Of a DNA stretch of 64,000 nt, positions 17,597 to 26,858 are shown piece by piece. Position 1 is the stretch's first letter; each line of letters begins with the position of its first letter. The stretch comes from Marinobacter sp050379415 (GTDB lineage: Bacteria; Pseudomonadota; Gammaproteobacteria; Pseudomonadales; Oleiphilaceae), in assembly GCF_050379415.1 (NCBI RefSeq), contig NZ_JBNRLS010000003.1, forward strand, positions 434,001-498,000, given 5' to 3'. The notes beneath the pieces are model-generated. The model had not been told where the DNA came from. It worked only from the letters and a program-made list of their open reading frames with translations, and did no database searches. Position numbers and translations under genes: made by a program.

Positions 17597-19557
17597 CCCC
17601 CGGGCTCATCAGGATCCGGAGGAACAGGAACCACCACCACGGCATTCCGCCCCCGGGATTTGGCCACGTAACAGCCCTCATCCGCCCGGGCCATGACCTC
17701 ACGGGGGCCGCTATCCCGGGTGGTAAGTTCGGTCAGGCCAATCGATGCCGTCACCCCGAAACTGCGACCATCATGCTCGATACGCAGCGCTTCGACGCCC
17801 GCCCGGATTTTCTCCGCCAGTAGTTCAGCCGGCGGAAGTCCGCAGGAAGGAAGAATCACGCCAAACTCATCGCCGCCCAGCCGGGCGACCGTGTCCGAGT
17901 GACGCACGGAGTCCCTGAACAGGTCCGCCAGCTGACGGAGCAGGTCATCGCCGAGCAAGTGACCGCCCTGATCGTTGACCGGCTTGAAGTGATCCAGGTC
18001 GATCAGCATCAGCACTGAAGGTTTCTCGTGCCGAGCAGCCTCGCCCAGCAGTTTGACCAGGGTTGCGGTGAAGGCACGGCGATTCAGTAACTGGGTCAGG
18101 CTGTCGTGGGTTGCTTCCCAGGACAGCCGCTGTTCTTCCCGGCGGCGCTCGGTGTCGTCCCTCAGCACAAACACCAGCTGCTCGTTGTGCAGGCCCTGAC
18201 GGATATGGAGCAGGGTGAGGTCGATGTCAAACTCGACTTCCCGGCGATTCCGCAAAGTAGCGTACAGACTGTCGATGTCATCGCCCTTGAGAAAATCGTT
18301 ACGATGCCAGGGCTTGCCGTCCGCCTCGATGGTCACCATTTCGAAAAAATTCTGGCCCAGGCAGTCGTCGTCGGCCCCGACAAACCGGCAGGCCGCCCCA
18401 TTGGCAAAGCGGATCAAACCGTCCGCGTCGAGCATCAGCACCCCTTCCTGGAGGACACCCAGGATGCTCTCTGCCCGCTGCTGCTCCTGGTGCAGCGTTT
18501 CCGTCACGGTATTGAAGACCTCGGCAACCCGGCGGATTTCCCGGCCACCGGCCACGTCCACGGGGGTTCTCCGGGTACCGCGATAACTTTCCTGGATCTG
18601 TTCACTCAGGGTCTGCAGAGGGGCCATCAGACGCCGGAACCGCCATAAAGCCAAAGGCGCTACAAGCAAAATGACGGCAAACAGAATCCAGATGAAGTTA
18701 TCGCTCACGCGAGTGATGGGTGCATAAGCCTCGCGTTTTGGCCAGACCGCAACCACAAACCAGGGCACCTGGACCATTTGCTGGACCGACATAATGCTGT
18801 CTTGACCGATACTACTCCGGCTTTGTGCAGTCCCCTCGAAACCCGCCAAGGCTCTGGTCATCACGGTATTCTCCTGACCCACTGGCACCATCACTTCGCC
18901 TGTTGCGCCGTGGGTGATAATCGTGCCGCGACGGCTGACCAGCTTGAGATAACCGGTTTCTCCAATCGCGAGGTCGGTAAATTCCTCCATGAAGTTATCG
19001 CCTTCAAGGAGAATGGCGCCACCCAGTACTCCAACAAACCGGCCTTCGTGATTGAACACGGGGGCCGCAATCATCACCGCCGGGTGGTTCTGGTAGTTGG
19101 AAACGTAGGGCTCACTGATGACCGGGGTCAGCTGGCTGGCAACCCGCGTGAAATACTCCCTGTGGCTGACGTTCAGCCCGGCCTGCTCATAGGCTTCCGG
19201 AGACTCTGCCAGCACCTGCCCCTCGGCGTCGATGAGGTAAAGACCGTCAAACTCATGATGCAATGCCACCTGTTGCTGCACGATCACCCGGGCACGCCCA
19301 CGTAGCGCCGTTTCACTCATGGTCAGGCTGACGGCCACCTGGCTCAGTATCTCCAGCCGTCGTCCGAGCTTGTCGTCCAGCTCCAGCGATACCAGTTCGG
19401 CGATGGTGGCCACCTGATTGCGGGCCTGCTGCTCCAGCTCGGTCCGGCTCAGCAACGAACCGGCGCCGGTCACAATCAGCGCAGTCACCAGGACAACAAT
19501 GGTCACCAGGGCCACCGCCCGGTTCACCAGGCTTCCGAACCACCGCTGGATCAACAC
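17593..19557 (-). CDS. Membrane diguanylate cyclase (Cache-HAMP-PAS-GGDEF)
   Basis: About 654 residues: a transmembrane helix near the N-terminus (AVALVTIVVLVTALIVTGAG), a periplasmic dCache-type sensor domain (roughly residues 40-280, e.g. YISNYQNHPAVMIAAPVFN-like region), a second helix (FIWILFAVILLVAPLALW), HAMP, a PAS domain (ESILGVLQEGVLMLDADGLIRFAN) and a C-terminal GGDEF domain with intact GGDEF and the upstream RHSD inhibitory site. It should make c-di-GMP with product inhibition in response to an external signal. The GTG at 19557 with GGAG upstream is preferred; the frame extends to a TTG at 19659. Confidence 0.9.
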   Translation of the reverse strand: MLIQRWFGSLVNRAVALVTIVVLVTALIVTGAGSLLSRTELEQQARNQVATIAELVSLELDDKLGRRLEILSQVAVSLTMSETALRGRARVIVQQQVALHHEFDGLYLIDAEGQVLAESPEAYEQAGLNVSHREYFTRVASQLTPVISEPYVSNYQNHPAVMIAAPVFNHEGRFVGVLGGAILLEGDNFMEEFTDLAIGETGYLKLVSRRGTIITHGATGEVMVPVGQENTVMTRALAGFEGTAQSRSSIGQDSIMSVQQMVQVPWFVVAVWPKREAYAPITRVSDNFIWILFAVILLVAPLALWRFRRLMAPLQTLSEQIQESYRGTRRTPVDVAGGREIRRVAEVFNTVTETLHQEQQRAESILGVLQEGVLMLDADGLIRFANGAACRFVGADDDCLGQNFFEMVTIEADGKPWHRNDFLKGDDIDSLYATLRNRREVEFDIDLTLLHIRQGLHNEQLVFVLRDDTERRREEQRLSWEATHDSLTQLLNRRAFTATLVKLLGEAARHEKPSVLMLIDLDHFKPVNDQGGHLLGDDLLRQLADLFRDSVRHSDTVARLGGDEFGVILPSCGLPPAELLAEKIRAGVEALRIEHDGRSFGVTASIGLTELTTRDSGPREVMARADEGCYVAKSRGRNAVVVVPVPPDPDEPGG

Positions 19558-19709
19558 GTCAGGCCAACTCCATAGTTGAGTGTCAAGGGTGCAATAGATC
19601 TCTCCCGTTGAACAGAATTCCGTCAACAGCCAGTTTAGCGAGCTGACAACCCCCTGCAAAAGACCAACACAGGCCAGTCCACAAGATTTAACACGCTTGA
19701 AACTTTACT

Positions 19710-19728
19710 GATAATCGTTATTATTTAG
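19710..19728 (+). promoter_or_regulatory. Fur box upstream of exbB
   Basis: The 19 bases GATAATCGTTATTATTTAG match the Fur consensus at about 12 positions and contain an ATAA-N3-TTAT dyad. They lie 29 bp before the exbB start, where bound Fur would cover the promoter. This fits iron repression of the TonB energising operon. Confidence 0.7.
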
Positions 19729-19756
19729 ATCCAACTTTAAAACCGAGGGGATTCTG

Positions 19757-20551
19757 ATGTCCGATCCTGCCAATGTAGCCAGCCTTCCCTTCCTGCAGGG
19801 TCCGATTGCACAACTGATTGATATGGGTGGTCCGGTCATGATGGTGTTGCTCGCCCTCGCGGTGCTGGGTGTGGTGACGTTTTTCTACCTGATGCTGTCA
19901 GGCACACTTTACGCACCAAGACTGAACCGGCATCTGAAACAGACACTTCACCGTTGGCAGGACAACCCGGCCGCAGTTGACCCGGAGCACCTTCGCCGCC
20001 AGGCCCGACTCCGGGAGCGGATGAACCCTTTGCTCCACCTGATCGCCGACACGATCGAAGCCTGCAAGAAGCGTGTCGACGGCCAGCAGATCCGGGAAAC
20101 CGCCGCGCGAGACGCACAGCATGCCCTAGAGCCCTTTGAAGCCCCCCTGAAAATCATCGAAGTGATTGCCGCGCTGGCGCCTCTGCTGGGACTGCTGGGT
20201 ACGGTGATGGGGATGATGGAGGCGTTCAGCGCCATGGCCGCCACCGAAGGCCGGGCGAATGCCGCACAACTCAGTGGCGGCATTTACGAGGCGCTTACCA
20301 CTACCGCCGCGGGCCTGGTCGTGGCCATTCCCTTTGCTGCACTGGCGGCCTGGATCGAATTCCGCCTGCGCCGTATCCACAAGACCATCAACAGCACGCT
20401 GGTGAGCATCCTCAACGTAGCGGACAACCCCCGTATCAGCGAGGCCAAGGCGCCCCAGACCAGTCATACCAACGAAACCGGTTGGTTGCAGGACCAGGGG
20501 GAAGGTCGTGGCTTCACCGGCAAGCAGCGGTTTGCCCATGCAGCTGGTTGA
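19757..20551 (+). CDS. exbB: ExbB/TolQ/MotA-family proton channel
   Basis: A 264-residue inner-membrane protein with three hydrophobic segments: residues about 25-47 (VMMVLLALAVLGVVTFFYLML), then APLLGLLGTVMGMMEAFSAM and the GLVVAIPFAALAAWIEF helix. These are the MotA/TolQ/ExbB channel helices. With ExbD it harvests the proton gradient to drive TonB. It heads the exbB-exbD-exbD-tonB operon behind a Fur box. It is the short ExbB form, without a long periplasmic N-terminal extension. Confidence 0.92.
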   Translation: MSDPANVASLPFLQGPIAQLIDMGGPVMMVLLALAVLGVVTFFYLMLSGTLYAPRLNRHLKQTLHRWQDNPAAVDPEHLRRQARLRERMNPLLHLIADTIEACKKRVDGQQIRETAARDAQHALEPFEAPLKIIEVIAALAPLLGLLGTVMGMMEAFSAMAATEGRANAAQLSGGIYEALTTTAAGLVVAIPFAALAAWIEFRLRRIHKTINSTLVSILNVADNPRISEAKAPQTSHTNETGWLQDQGEGRGFTGKQRFAHAAG

Positions 20552-20933
20552 CCCACGGCCCAGTCGACCCATTCCGATCCGCATCACGCCGTTGATCGAC
20601 GTGGTGTTCATCCTGCTGGTGTTTTTCATGCTCACCAGCCGGTTGCTACCAGTGGGCGCCCTGGATCTGGCCAACGACACCAGTCAACGCAACAGTGCGA
20701 GCGGTGAGCCTGTGCCGTCACTGACAATCGTCAGTGACGGGCAGGTGCGGTGGGAAGATCGGACCTTCGGACCGGATGAACTGGCAGCAGTGCTGGCGCG
20801 GCGAGACATCACCAAAGTCAACCTGACCACGGAAGGGCAAACAGCGCTTTCCAGCTTCACCCGAACTCTCAGCCTGCTCGACGGGCAGGGCATTACCACC
20901 TACTGGCAACGAACAGATTCGAAACAACCATGA
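20508..20933 (+). CDS. exbD: ExbD/TolR family protein, first copy
   Basis: A 141-residue protein with one N-terminal membrane helix, IPIRITPLIDVVFILLVFFMLTSRLL, containing the conserved Asp in PLIDVVF that carries protons in ExbD. The periplasmic domain follows. The GTG at 20508, with GGGGGAAGG just before it, overlaps exbB by 44 bp; an ATG at 20538 is the alternative. Its stop overlaps the next start by four bases. Confidence 0.9.
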   Translation: MASPASSGLPMQLVDPRPSRPIPIRITPLIDVVFILLVFFMLTSRLLPVGALDLANDTSQRNSASGEPVPSLTIVSDGQVRWEDRTFGPDELAAVLARRDITKVNLTTEGQTALSSFTRTLSLLDGQGITTYWQRTDSKQP

Positions 20934-21336
20934 CCAACCTGGTTCCGCCTCCGGCCACCTCCGGCAAATCCCTGCTGGAACGGGTGGAGGACGCCCTGTT
21001 ACCTCTCATCAACCTGGTCTTTCTGCTGCTGATGTTTTTCATCGTCGCGGGTCAGCTGGCCAACGAGTCCTTACCCGATCTGCCGGGCGTTGCCGCCAGC
21101 GGGCAGGAAGAGAGGCCGGACGCCGACCTGAAGGTCACTGACGGCGGCCGCTGGCTGGTCGGCGCCGTCACCGTGGATGAACAGACCCTGCTTTCAAGCT
21201 TGCCGGAACAGAGCAGTGGGCAGCCTTTGCGTGTGGCCGCAGCCGAATCCGTGACCATGGCCGAACTGGAACGCCTGTTCCGAATCCTCGAGCGTGGTGG
21301 TCACATCGACATCCTGCTGTTGACGGAGCCGGACTC

Positions 21337-21340
<4 letters not shown>
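20930..21340 (+). CDS. ExbD/TolR family protein, second copy
   Basis: A 136-residue ExbD-like protein with the N-terminal helix LLPLINLVFLLLMFFIVAGQL. The position of the proton-carrying Asp in the first copy (PLIDVVF) is occupied by Asn here (PLINLVF), an important difference. The periplasmic part is DLPGVAASGQEE... and ends HIDILLLTEPDS. Overlaps by four bases with both neighbours show tight translational coupling. Tandem ExbD genes occur in some TonB systems; the Asn suggests this subunit does not carry protons itself. Confidence 0.87.
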
Positions 21341-22134
<794 letters not shown>

Positions 22135-22159
22135 CGTCCTTTCCTTAAAGACTTGTCCC

Positions 22160-22222
22160 GGGCCATTTCTTGCCGCCATGGCAAACTCTGGCCCACGGTG
22201 CGGGCACGGTGTTGCCTGCACC
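22160..22222. terminator. Two successive hairpins after tonB
   Basis: GGGCCA at 22160-22165 pairs with TGGCCC at 22189-22194, enclosing a second stem TTGCC/GGCAA (22170-22184). Immediately after, GGTGCGGGC at 22197-22205 pairs with GCCTGCACC at 22214-22222 with one wobble. They probably end the exbB-tonB transcript, although no T run follows. Confidence 0.5.
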
Positions 22223-22280
22223 TCGGAAGGAATCCCGAATGAAAAACCCAACTCATTGGTTTTACTTTAATTTCAGAAAC

Positions 22281-22295
22281 TGGCACAAGGCTTGT
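22281..22295 (+). promoter_or_regulatory. Sigma-54-like promoter upstream of hcp
   Basis: TGGCACAAGGCTTGT has GG at 22282-22283 and, after exactly 10 bases, GT instead of the usual GC at the -12 position. It lies about 65 bp before hcp. RpoN control of hcp genes is known in other gammaproteobacteria; the imperfect -12 element keeps this tentative. Confidence 0.45.
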
Positions 22296-22359
22296 TAATG
22301 ACAGGGGCGTCCAGGGAAGCACCCAGGGACAATCATTCATCAAGTCAAGGAGCAGACCC

Positions 22360-22878
22360 ATGCCAACACCCTGTTATATCAGCATCGAAGGCCAGACCCA
22401 GGGCAACATCACCGCCGGCGCATTCACCTCCGATTCTGTCGGTAACATCTACGTGGAAGGCCACGAAGACGAGGTCCTGGTTCAGGAATTCAGCCACGTC
22501 GTCACTGTGCCGACCGACCCCCAGTCCGGTCAGCCGTCCGGCCAGCGGGTGCACAAACCGTTCCGCTTCACCGCGGCCCTGAACAAGGCCACGCCGCTGA
22601 TGTACAACGCTCTCGCTTCCGGCGAGATGCTGCCGAAGGTGGAGCTCAAGTGGTACCGCACTTCCGTTGAAGGCAAGCAGGAGCATTTCTTCTCCACCAT
22701 CCTGGAGGATGCCACAGTCATCAACATCGACTGCAACATGCCCCACTGCCAGGATCCGGCCAAGGCCGAATTCACCCAACTGGTGGAAGTGTCCCTGGCC
22801 TACCGCAAGGTGACCTGGGAACACGCCGTTGCCGGCACCTCCGGTGCCGATGACTGGCGCTCGCCCATCGAGGCCTGA
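22360..22878 (+). CDS. hcp: Hcp-family type VI secretion tube protein (orphan)
   Basis: A 172-residue Hcp/TssD protein: start MPTPCYISIEGQTQGNIT, then GNIYVEGHEDEVLVQEFSH, RVHKPFRFTAALNKATPLMYNALASGE and YRKVTWEH. Hcp monomers form hexameric rings that stack into the inner tube of the T6SS and are secreted. No other T6SS gene is in the window, so this is a detached hcp whose machinery, if present, is elsewhere. A sigma-54-like site lies upstream and a terminator follows, so it seems to be a single-gene unit. Confidence 0.92.
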   Translation: MPTPCYISIEGQTQGNITAGAFTSDSVGNIYVEGHEDEVLVQEFSHVVTVPTDPQSGQPSGQRVHKPFRFTAALNKATPLMYNALASGEMLPKVELKWYRTSVEGKQEHFFSTILEDATVINIDCNMPHCQDPAKAEFTQLVEVSLAYRKVTWEHAVAGTSGADDWRSPIEA

Positions 22879-22900
22879 TACCAAAGGTCCGATCCAGGGA

Positions 22901-22928
22901 AACGGCTGGCCCAGGGGCCGGCCGTTTT
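22901..22928 (+). terminator. Rho-independent terminator of hcp
   Basis: The arms 22901-22911 and 22916-22926 (AACGGCTGGCC / GGCCGGCCGTT) pair with one wobble over a 4-nt loop and run into TTTT. It begins 22 bp after the hcp stop codon. Confidence 0.75.
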
Positions 22929-22984
22929 CATTTGTGCTGCCCGGCGGGCGCCGTTAAGATGATCTCCTGCACAACAGGTTCATC

Positions 22985-23683
22985 ATGCGCGACTCATCTT
23001 CTGCCCTACACCAGATCGGCCACCTCATGTGCGAGGCCACCCGGGATATCCTGTGGCAGCCTGCTGCTCACTGGCTGAGCTCACAGTCTACCGGGGGTGC
23101 CCTGCGTTGCCGGGTCGGCTCCGGGCAGGCCACCTACCATCGCTACGATCCCCGGAAGAAGCAGCACCTGATCAACTACGGGCTGCGCATGATCGCCGCC
23201 AAATTGCAGCCAGAGACGGCCGAGGGATGGCTGTCCACCCGGGAAATCCGGGGACGGGGTTATTTCGACGGCGAGCTGAGCACCCTGAACCTGCTGGCCC
23301 ACACCTGCTGCCATGAGTTTTCCCACCTGCTCCAGTACAGCGCCGGCCAGCGTTCCTACGGGTCGGTCCACAACCGGCATTTCTACGAGATTCTCGACCA
23401 GTTGCACGAGAGCGGGGGCGCGGCCGCTACCCGGCACTTTCTTGCCGAACAGGCTCGTACCCGAGGCCTTGAGCTTCGGGCCGCGCCCTTCGAGCTGCCC
23501 GACAGCCTCCATCAGGTGCGGCAATGGCAGGTAGGGGAAAAGGTCAGTTTTGGTGAAGGCCGTCGGCAAAAACACGGCGAGATCATCCGGGTAAACCGGA
23601 AAACCTGCACAGTACGGGGCACAGGACTCGCCCGGGGCACCCGTTACCGGGTGCCGCTGTCCATGTTGCACAAGGCCGGCTAA
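22985..23683 (+). CDS. SprT-like zinc metalloprotease-type protein
   Basis: A 232-residue cytoplasmic protein. The core AHTCCHEFSHLLQYSAGQRSYGSVHNRHFYEILDQL contains the HExxH zinc motif (HEFSH) with a third ligand plausibly in HNRHF, as in SprT-like domains. Upstream is NYGLRMIAAKLQPE and the strand TREIRGRGYFDGELSTLNLLAHT. The C-terminal 60 residues (VGEKVSFGEGRRQKHGEIIRVNRKTCTVRG) look like a small beta-barrel. Function is unknown; eukaryotic Spartan-type SprT proteins cleave DNA-protein crosslinks. It converges on nasA with 7 bp between stops. Confidence 0.78.
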   Translation: MRDSSSALHQIGHLMCEATRDILWQPAAHWLSSQSTGGALRCRVGSGQATYHRYDPRKKQHLINYGLRMIAAKLQPETAEGWLSTREIRGRGYFDGELSTLNLLAHTCCHEFSHLLQYSAGQRSYGSVHNRHFYEILDQLHESGGAAATRHFLAEQARTRGLELRAAPFELPDSLHQVRQWQVGEKVSFGEGRRQKHGEIIRVNRKTCTVRGTGLARGTRYRVPLSMLHKAG

Positions 23684-23690
23684 GGGCGGC

Positions 23691-26357
23691 CTAGACCTGC
23701 GCCACGGGCCGGTTCGTGTCAACCGCCGCCAGCAACGCCTTCAGCTCGGGCAAGCAGGAGCCACAGCTGGTTCCGCATCTGAGTTTCTGTCCCAGGGTTT
23801 CGACATCACCCGCACCGTCGGCAATGGCCTGACAAATCCGTTTTTCGCCCACCTGAAAGCAGCTGCACACCAGGGCGCCGGCATCGTCGCCATCGAACGC
23901 ACGACCGGCCAGTAACGAGCGCCGTTCCGACTCGTCGAGTCCTGCCAGGGCGAACATGCTGTCCAGCCAGTCGGTATCCGGGAGATTTGCCCCATTCGAA
24001 TCCACCATCAGGACCCCTTCCAGGCGACCCTCGCACAAGCGGGCAGCCCGAAACCGCCCTTCCGCGGGGTCCGCCATCAGCAGCTGCGGCGGTCCACCCA
24101 GCAAATCAGCCACGATGGTCGCCCACGTTTCCTTGCCATTACCGGCGAGCGACCAGAGCTGGCTATTGGCCAGCGGCTGTCTTACCCGGTACTGACCGGG
24201 CATTCCGGTCCCGGGCACCTCACTACGGCGCATCAGACGCGCCTGCCAAATGGTTTCCAGAGGTTCCAGCCGGGCAATGCCATGTTTGCTCTCTGGTTGC
24301 CCCGACACCGGATCCGTGACCCGACGGATCAGGGAGCTGGCCAGACCCTCCGGGGTAAAGCGCCGGTTCCAGTGAATCGGGATGAAAACCTCGCCCGCCC
24401 GCATTGCCGGGGTCACGCGAATCCGTCCCACGTACGCACCCCCGTCCGGCCCGGACAGAATACCCAGGCCACCAGCCAGGACTCCCCGACGCTCCGCTTC
24501 CTCCGGATGCACCTCGATAAAGGGTTCCGTCCGGTGCGCCAATAACCTCGGAGCCAGGGCAGTACGGGTCATGGTATGCCACTGGTCCCTGACCCTGCCG
24601 GTATTGACGATCAGGGGATAGTCGTTTGTGGGGGACTGGACAGGGGCAACCGTTTCAACAGGTACCAGGCGGGCCTTGCTATCGGTGGTGGCGTATGCGC
24701 CATCGGAAAACAGACGCCGGGTTCCCCGCAGGCTACCGTCCTCATCGACAACAACGGGCCATTGAACGGGCTCCAGCCGGTCATACTGTTCCCGGTCCAG
24801 GGAGGCCAGCGGTGCGATATTGAAGCATCGTCCCGCGATGCCGGAAAGCGCGGCGTGTTCCCGAAAGATATCCATTGGCCCCTCGTACCGGAATGCCGGA
24901 CCGTAGCCAAGCGCACCAGCGACCTCAGACATGATCCACCAATCCGGCCGCACATCGCCCGGCAATGGCAGGAATTTTCGCTGTCGCGAAATCCGCCGTT
25001 CGGAATTGGTCACCGTACCGTCCTTTTCTCCCCATCCCGCCGCGGGCAGCAGGATATCGGCGAAGGCGGTAGTGTCGGTATCGGCCACGCAATCAGACAC
25101 AATGACCGTGGGACATCGGGCCAGCGCTTCCCGGATCCGGTCACTCTGCGGCAGGCTGACAGCGGGGTTCGTCCCCATGATCCAGAGCACCCGGATCTCG
25201 CCCTGGTGCACCGCATCGAACAGATCAACCGCCTTCAGGCCAGGTTGTTCGGGAAGGCGGTCGGTGCCCCAGAAGCCCGCCACCAACTCCCGGGCTCCGG
25301 GACTGTCGTAGTCCAGATGACATGCCAGGGTATTGGCCAGGCCGCCCACTTCCCGGCCGCCCATGGCATTCGGTTGCCCGGTCAGGGAAAAAGGACCGGC
25401 ACCGGGCAGCCCCACGCGGCCCGTGGCGAGGTGGCAATTGATGATGCTATTGCCCTTGTCGGTCCCGGCCACAGACTGGTTGATGCCCTGGGAAAAGGCC
25501 GTCACCGTACGGGGTGTTTCGGCGAACCATCGGAAAAAGCACTCCACATCGGCGGGCGCGAGGTCGCATTGTCGTGCGACGACCGCTACGGAGTGCCCGG
25601 CCCTGCGGGCGCTGGCCAGTGCTTCCTCAAATCCCCGGCAGTGGTTGTCGAGATAGTCGCGGTCGAGCCTGCCCTGGTCGGCCAGCCAGGCCAGCAAGCC
25701 GTTGAACAGGGTAGTGTCGGTGCCCGGCTTCAGGGCCAGGTGAAGGTCCGCCAGCTCGGTCGTCGCCGTTTTCCTCGGGTCAATCACCACGACCTTGCGG
25801 CCGGTACGGGAGGCGGCTTTCATCCGCTGATACAGCACCGGGTGCGCCCAGGCGGCGTTACTTCCGGCGAGTACCAACAAATCCGCCAGCTCCAGGTCCT
25901 CATAACACCCGGGCACACAGTCCTCCCCGAAGGCCCTCTTATGGGCCGCCACCGCCGAGGACATGCAAAGCCGGGAGTTGGTATCCACATGGGGGGTCCC
26001 AATAAAGCCCTTTGCCAGCTTGTTGGCGATGTAATAGTCCTCGGTCAGCAACTGGCCGGACAAATAAAATCCGACCGAGCCGGGGCCGTACCTGTCAACC
26101 GCGTCCCGAATCGCACCGGCCACGGTACCCGCGGCCCCTGTCCAGTCGACCTCCCGGCCTTTCACCCGGGGTGCCAGTAACCGGCCGGCAGGCACCAGGG
26201 TTTCGTGCAAAGCCGCCCCCTTTACACACAAGCGACCGGAATTGGCGGGATGAGACGAATCGCCCTCCACCATGGCAGGACGGGCTTTCACACCGCAGCC
26301 GACGCCACAGTAGGGGCAGGTGGTGTCGACCGCGATCGTGTCAGGTGTGGGTTTCAC
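23691..26357 (-). CDS. nasA: Assimilatory nitrate reductase catalytic subunit
   Basis: An 888-residue molybdopterin oxidoreductase. The N-terminus holds a [4Fe-4S] motif, TCPYCGVGCGV, followed by the Mo-bisMGD domains (LSGQLLTEDYYIANKLAKGF, NSRLCMSSAV, GINQSVAGTDKGN). The C-terminal 60 residues form a BFD-like [2Fe-2S] domain (VCSCFQVGEKRIC...CGTSCGSCLPEL), as in NasA of the cytoplasmic nitrate assimilation type. It reduces nitrate to nitrite using electrons from a FAD-dependent partner. The GTG at 26357 is chosen because AAGAGGAA precedes it at good spacing; an ATG at 26375 has no ribosome binding site and lies only 5 bases after the leader terminator's T run. Confidence 0.92.
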   Translation of the reverse strand: MKPTPDTIAVDTTCPYCGVGCGVKARPAMVEGDSSHPANSGRLCVKGAALHETLVPAGRLLAPRVKGREVDWTGAAGTVAGAIRDAVDRYGPGSVGFYLSGQLLTEDYYIANKLAKGFIGTPHVDTNSRLCMSSAVAAHKRAFGEDCVPGCYEDLELADLLVLAGSNAAWAHPVLYQRMKAASRTGRKVVVIDPRKTATTELADLHLALKPGTDTTLFNGLLAWLADQGRLDRDYLDNHCRGFEEALASARRAGHSVAVVARQCDLAPADVECFFRWFAETPRTVTAFSQGINQSVAGTDKGNSIINCHLATGRVGLPGAGPFSLTGQPNAMGGREVGGLANTLACHLDYDSPGARELVAGFWGTDRLPEQPGLKAVDLFDAVHQGEIRVLWIMGTNPAVSLPQSDRIREALARCPTVIVSDCVADTDTTAFADILLPAAGWGEKDGTVTNSERRISRQRKFLPLPGDVRPDWWIMSEVAGALGYGPAFRYEGPMDIFREHAALSGIAGRCFNIAPLASLDREQYDRLEPVQWPVVVDEDGSLRGTRRLFSDGAYATTDSKARLVPVETVAPVQSPTNDYPLIVNTGRVRDQWHTMTRTALAPRLLAHRTEPFIEVHPEEAERRGVLAGGLGILSGPDGGAYVGRIRVTPAMRAGEVFIPIHWNRRFTPEGLASSLIRRVTDPVSGQPESKHGIARLEPLETIWQARLMRRSEVPGTGMPGQYRVRQPLANSQLWSLAGNGKETWATIVADLLGGPPQLLMADPAEGRFRAARLCEGRLEGVLMVDSNGANLPDTDWLDSMFALAGLDESERRSLLAGRAFDGDDAGALVCSCFQVGEKRICQAIADGAGDVETLGQKLRCGTSCGSCLPELKALLAAVDTNRPVAQV

Positions 26358-26380
26358 AGCGGTTCCTCTTTTCATGGGAC

Positions 26381-26442
26381 AAAAAAAGCCCACCGGTCCG
26401 TGCACCTGCTGGAGGTTCGGACCGGCGGGCTTCGTCGCCTGC
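26381..26442 (-). promoter_or_regulatory. nasA leader: intrinsic terminator with a competing hairpin
   Basis: On the minus strand the arms 26432-26418 and 26400-26386 pair over 15 bp (one wobble) and run into seven T, 24 nt before the nasA GTG. Just upstream, 26442-26437 and 26430-26425 can pair around a 6-nt loop GACGAA, overlapping the terminator's 5' arm. This arrangement fits antitermination by the nearby NasR. The loop has G at position 4 but G rather than A at position 1, so it is a weaker ANTAR site than the two plus-strand leaders. Confidence 0.65.
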
Positions 26443-26722
26443 AATCAGTTTTCTGTCAACAATAACGGGAACGCTGCAAATAAAGGGCCAGCCAATCAGC
26501 CCATCCGTCAAACCCGGGAAAAATCAGGCCGTACATGGCCCTCGTCGGACCCACGCTCGAAAACAGGCGGCAAAAACCGCCTCCGGGCGCTCACGTGAGG
26601 GGCACACAATGGTGCAAATTATCGCCAACGCGCACTAAAACGAATCGCGCCAGTACAGGTCGCCGAACCCTGCCAGCGCAAGCCAACGCACCAACCTTCT
26701 GTTTTAAATAGATTTCCTAGAC

Positions 26723-26738
26723 TGGCACGGGCTGTGCA
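26723..26738 (+). promoter_or_regulatory. Sigma-54 promoter of the nitrate transporter operon
   Basis: TGGCACGGGCTGTGCA contains GG at 26724-26725 and GC at 26736-26737 separated by exactly 10 bases, the -24/-12 spacing of RpoN promoters. It lies about 40 bp upstream of the leader hairpins. It implies NtrC-type nitrogen control. Confidence 0.8.
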
Positions 26739-26778
26739 ACACCCATACTGAACATCTCTCAAATTTGACGATCTACAT

Positions 26779-26827
26779 CAGGCATCGGCGCCTGCTTCCC
26801 GACAAAGGGAGGCGGGCGCTTTTTTTT
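26779..26827 (+). promoter_or_regulatory. nrtA leader: ANTAR-type hexaloop hairpin overlapping a terminator
   Basis: CAGGC-ATCGGC-GCCTG at 26779-26794 is a 5-bp stem with a hexanucleotide loop having A at position 1 and G at position 4, the ANTAR recognition pattern. Its 3' arm overlaps the 5' arm of a 13-bp terminator (26788-26800 with 26807-26819, two wobbles), followed by eight T at 26820-26827. The two structures are mutually exclusive. A clear first (P1) hairpin was not found. Confidence 0.78.
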
Positions 26828-26858
26828 GCGTTAAAGGAAAGTGGCGAGGCAAGCAATT

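Noticed and set aside
26560..26585. Additional intrinsic terminator in the nasA-nrtA divergent region
   Set aside because: AGGCGG/CCGCCT with an AT-rich loop forms a hairpin, but its short T tract and location upstream of both transcription starts leave its role unclear, so it is not listed as a terminator.
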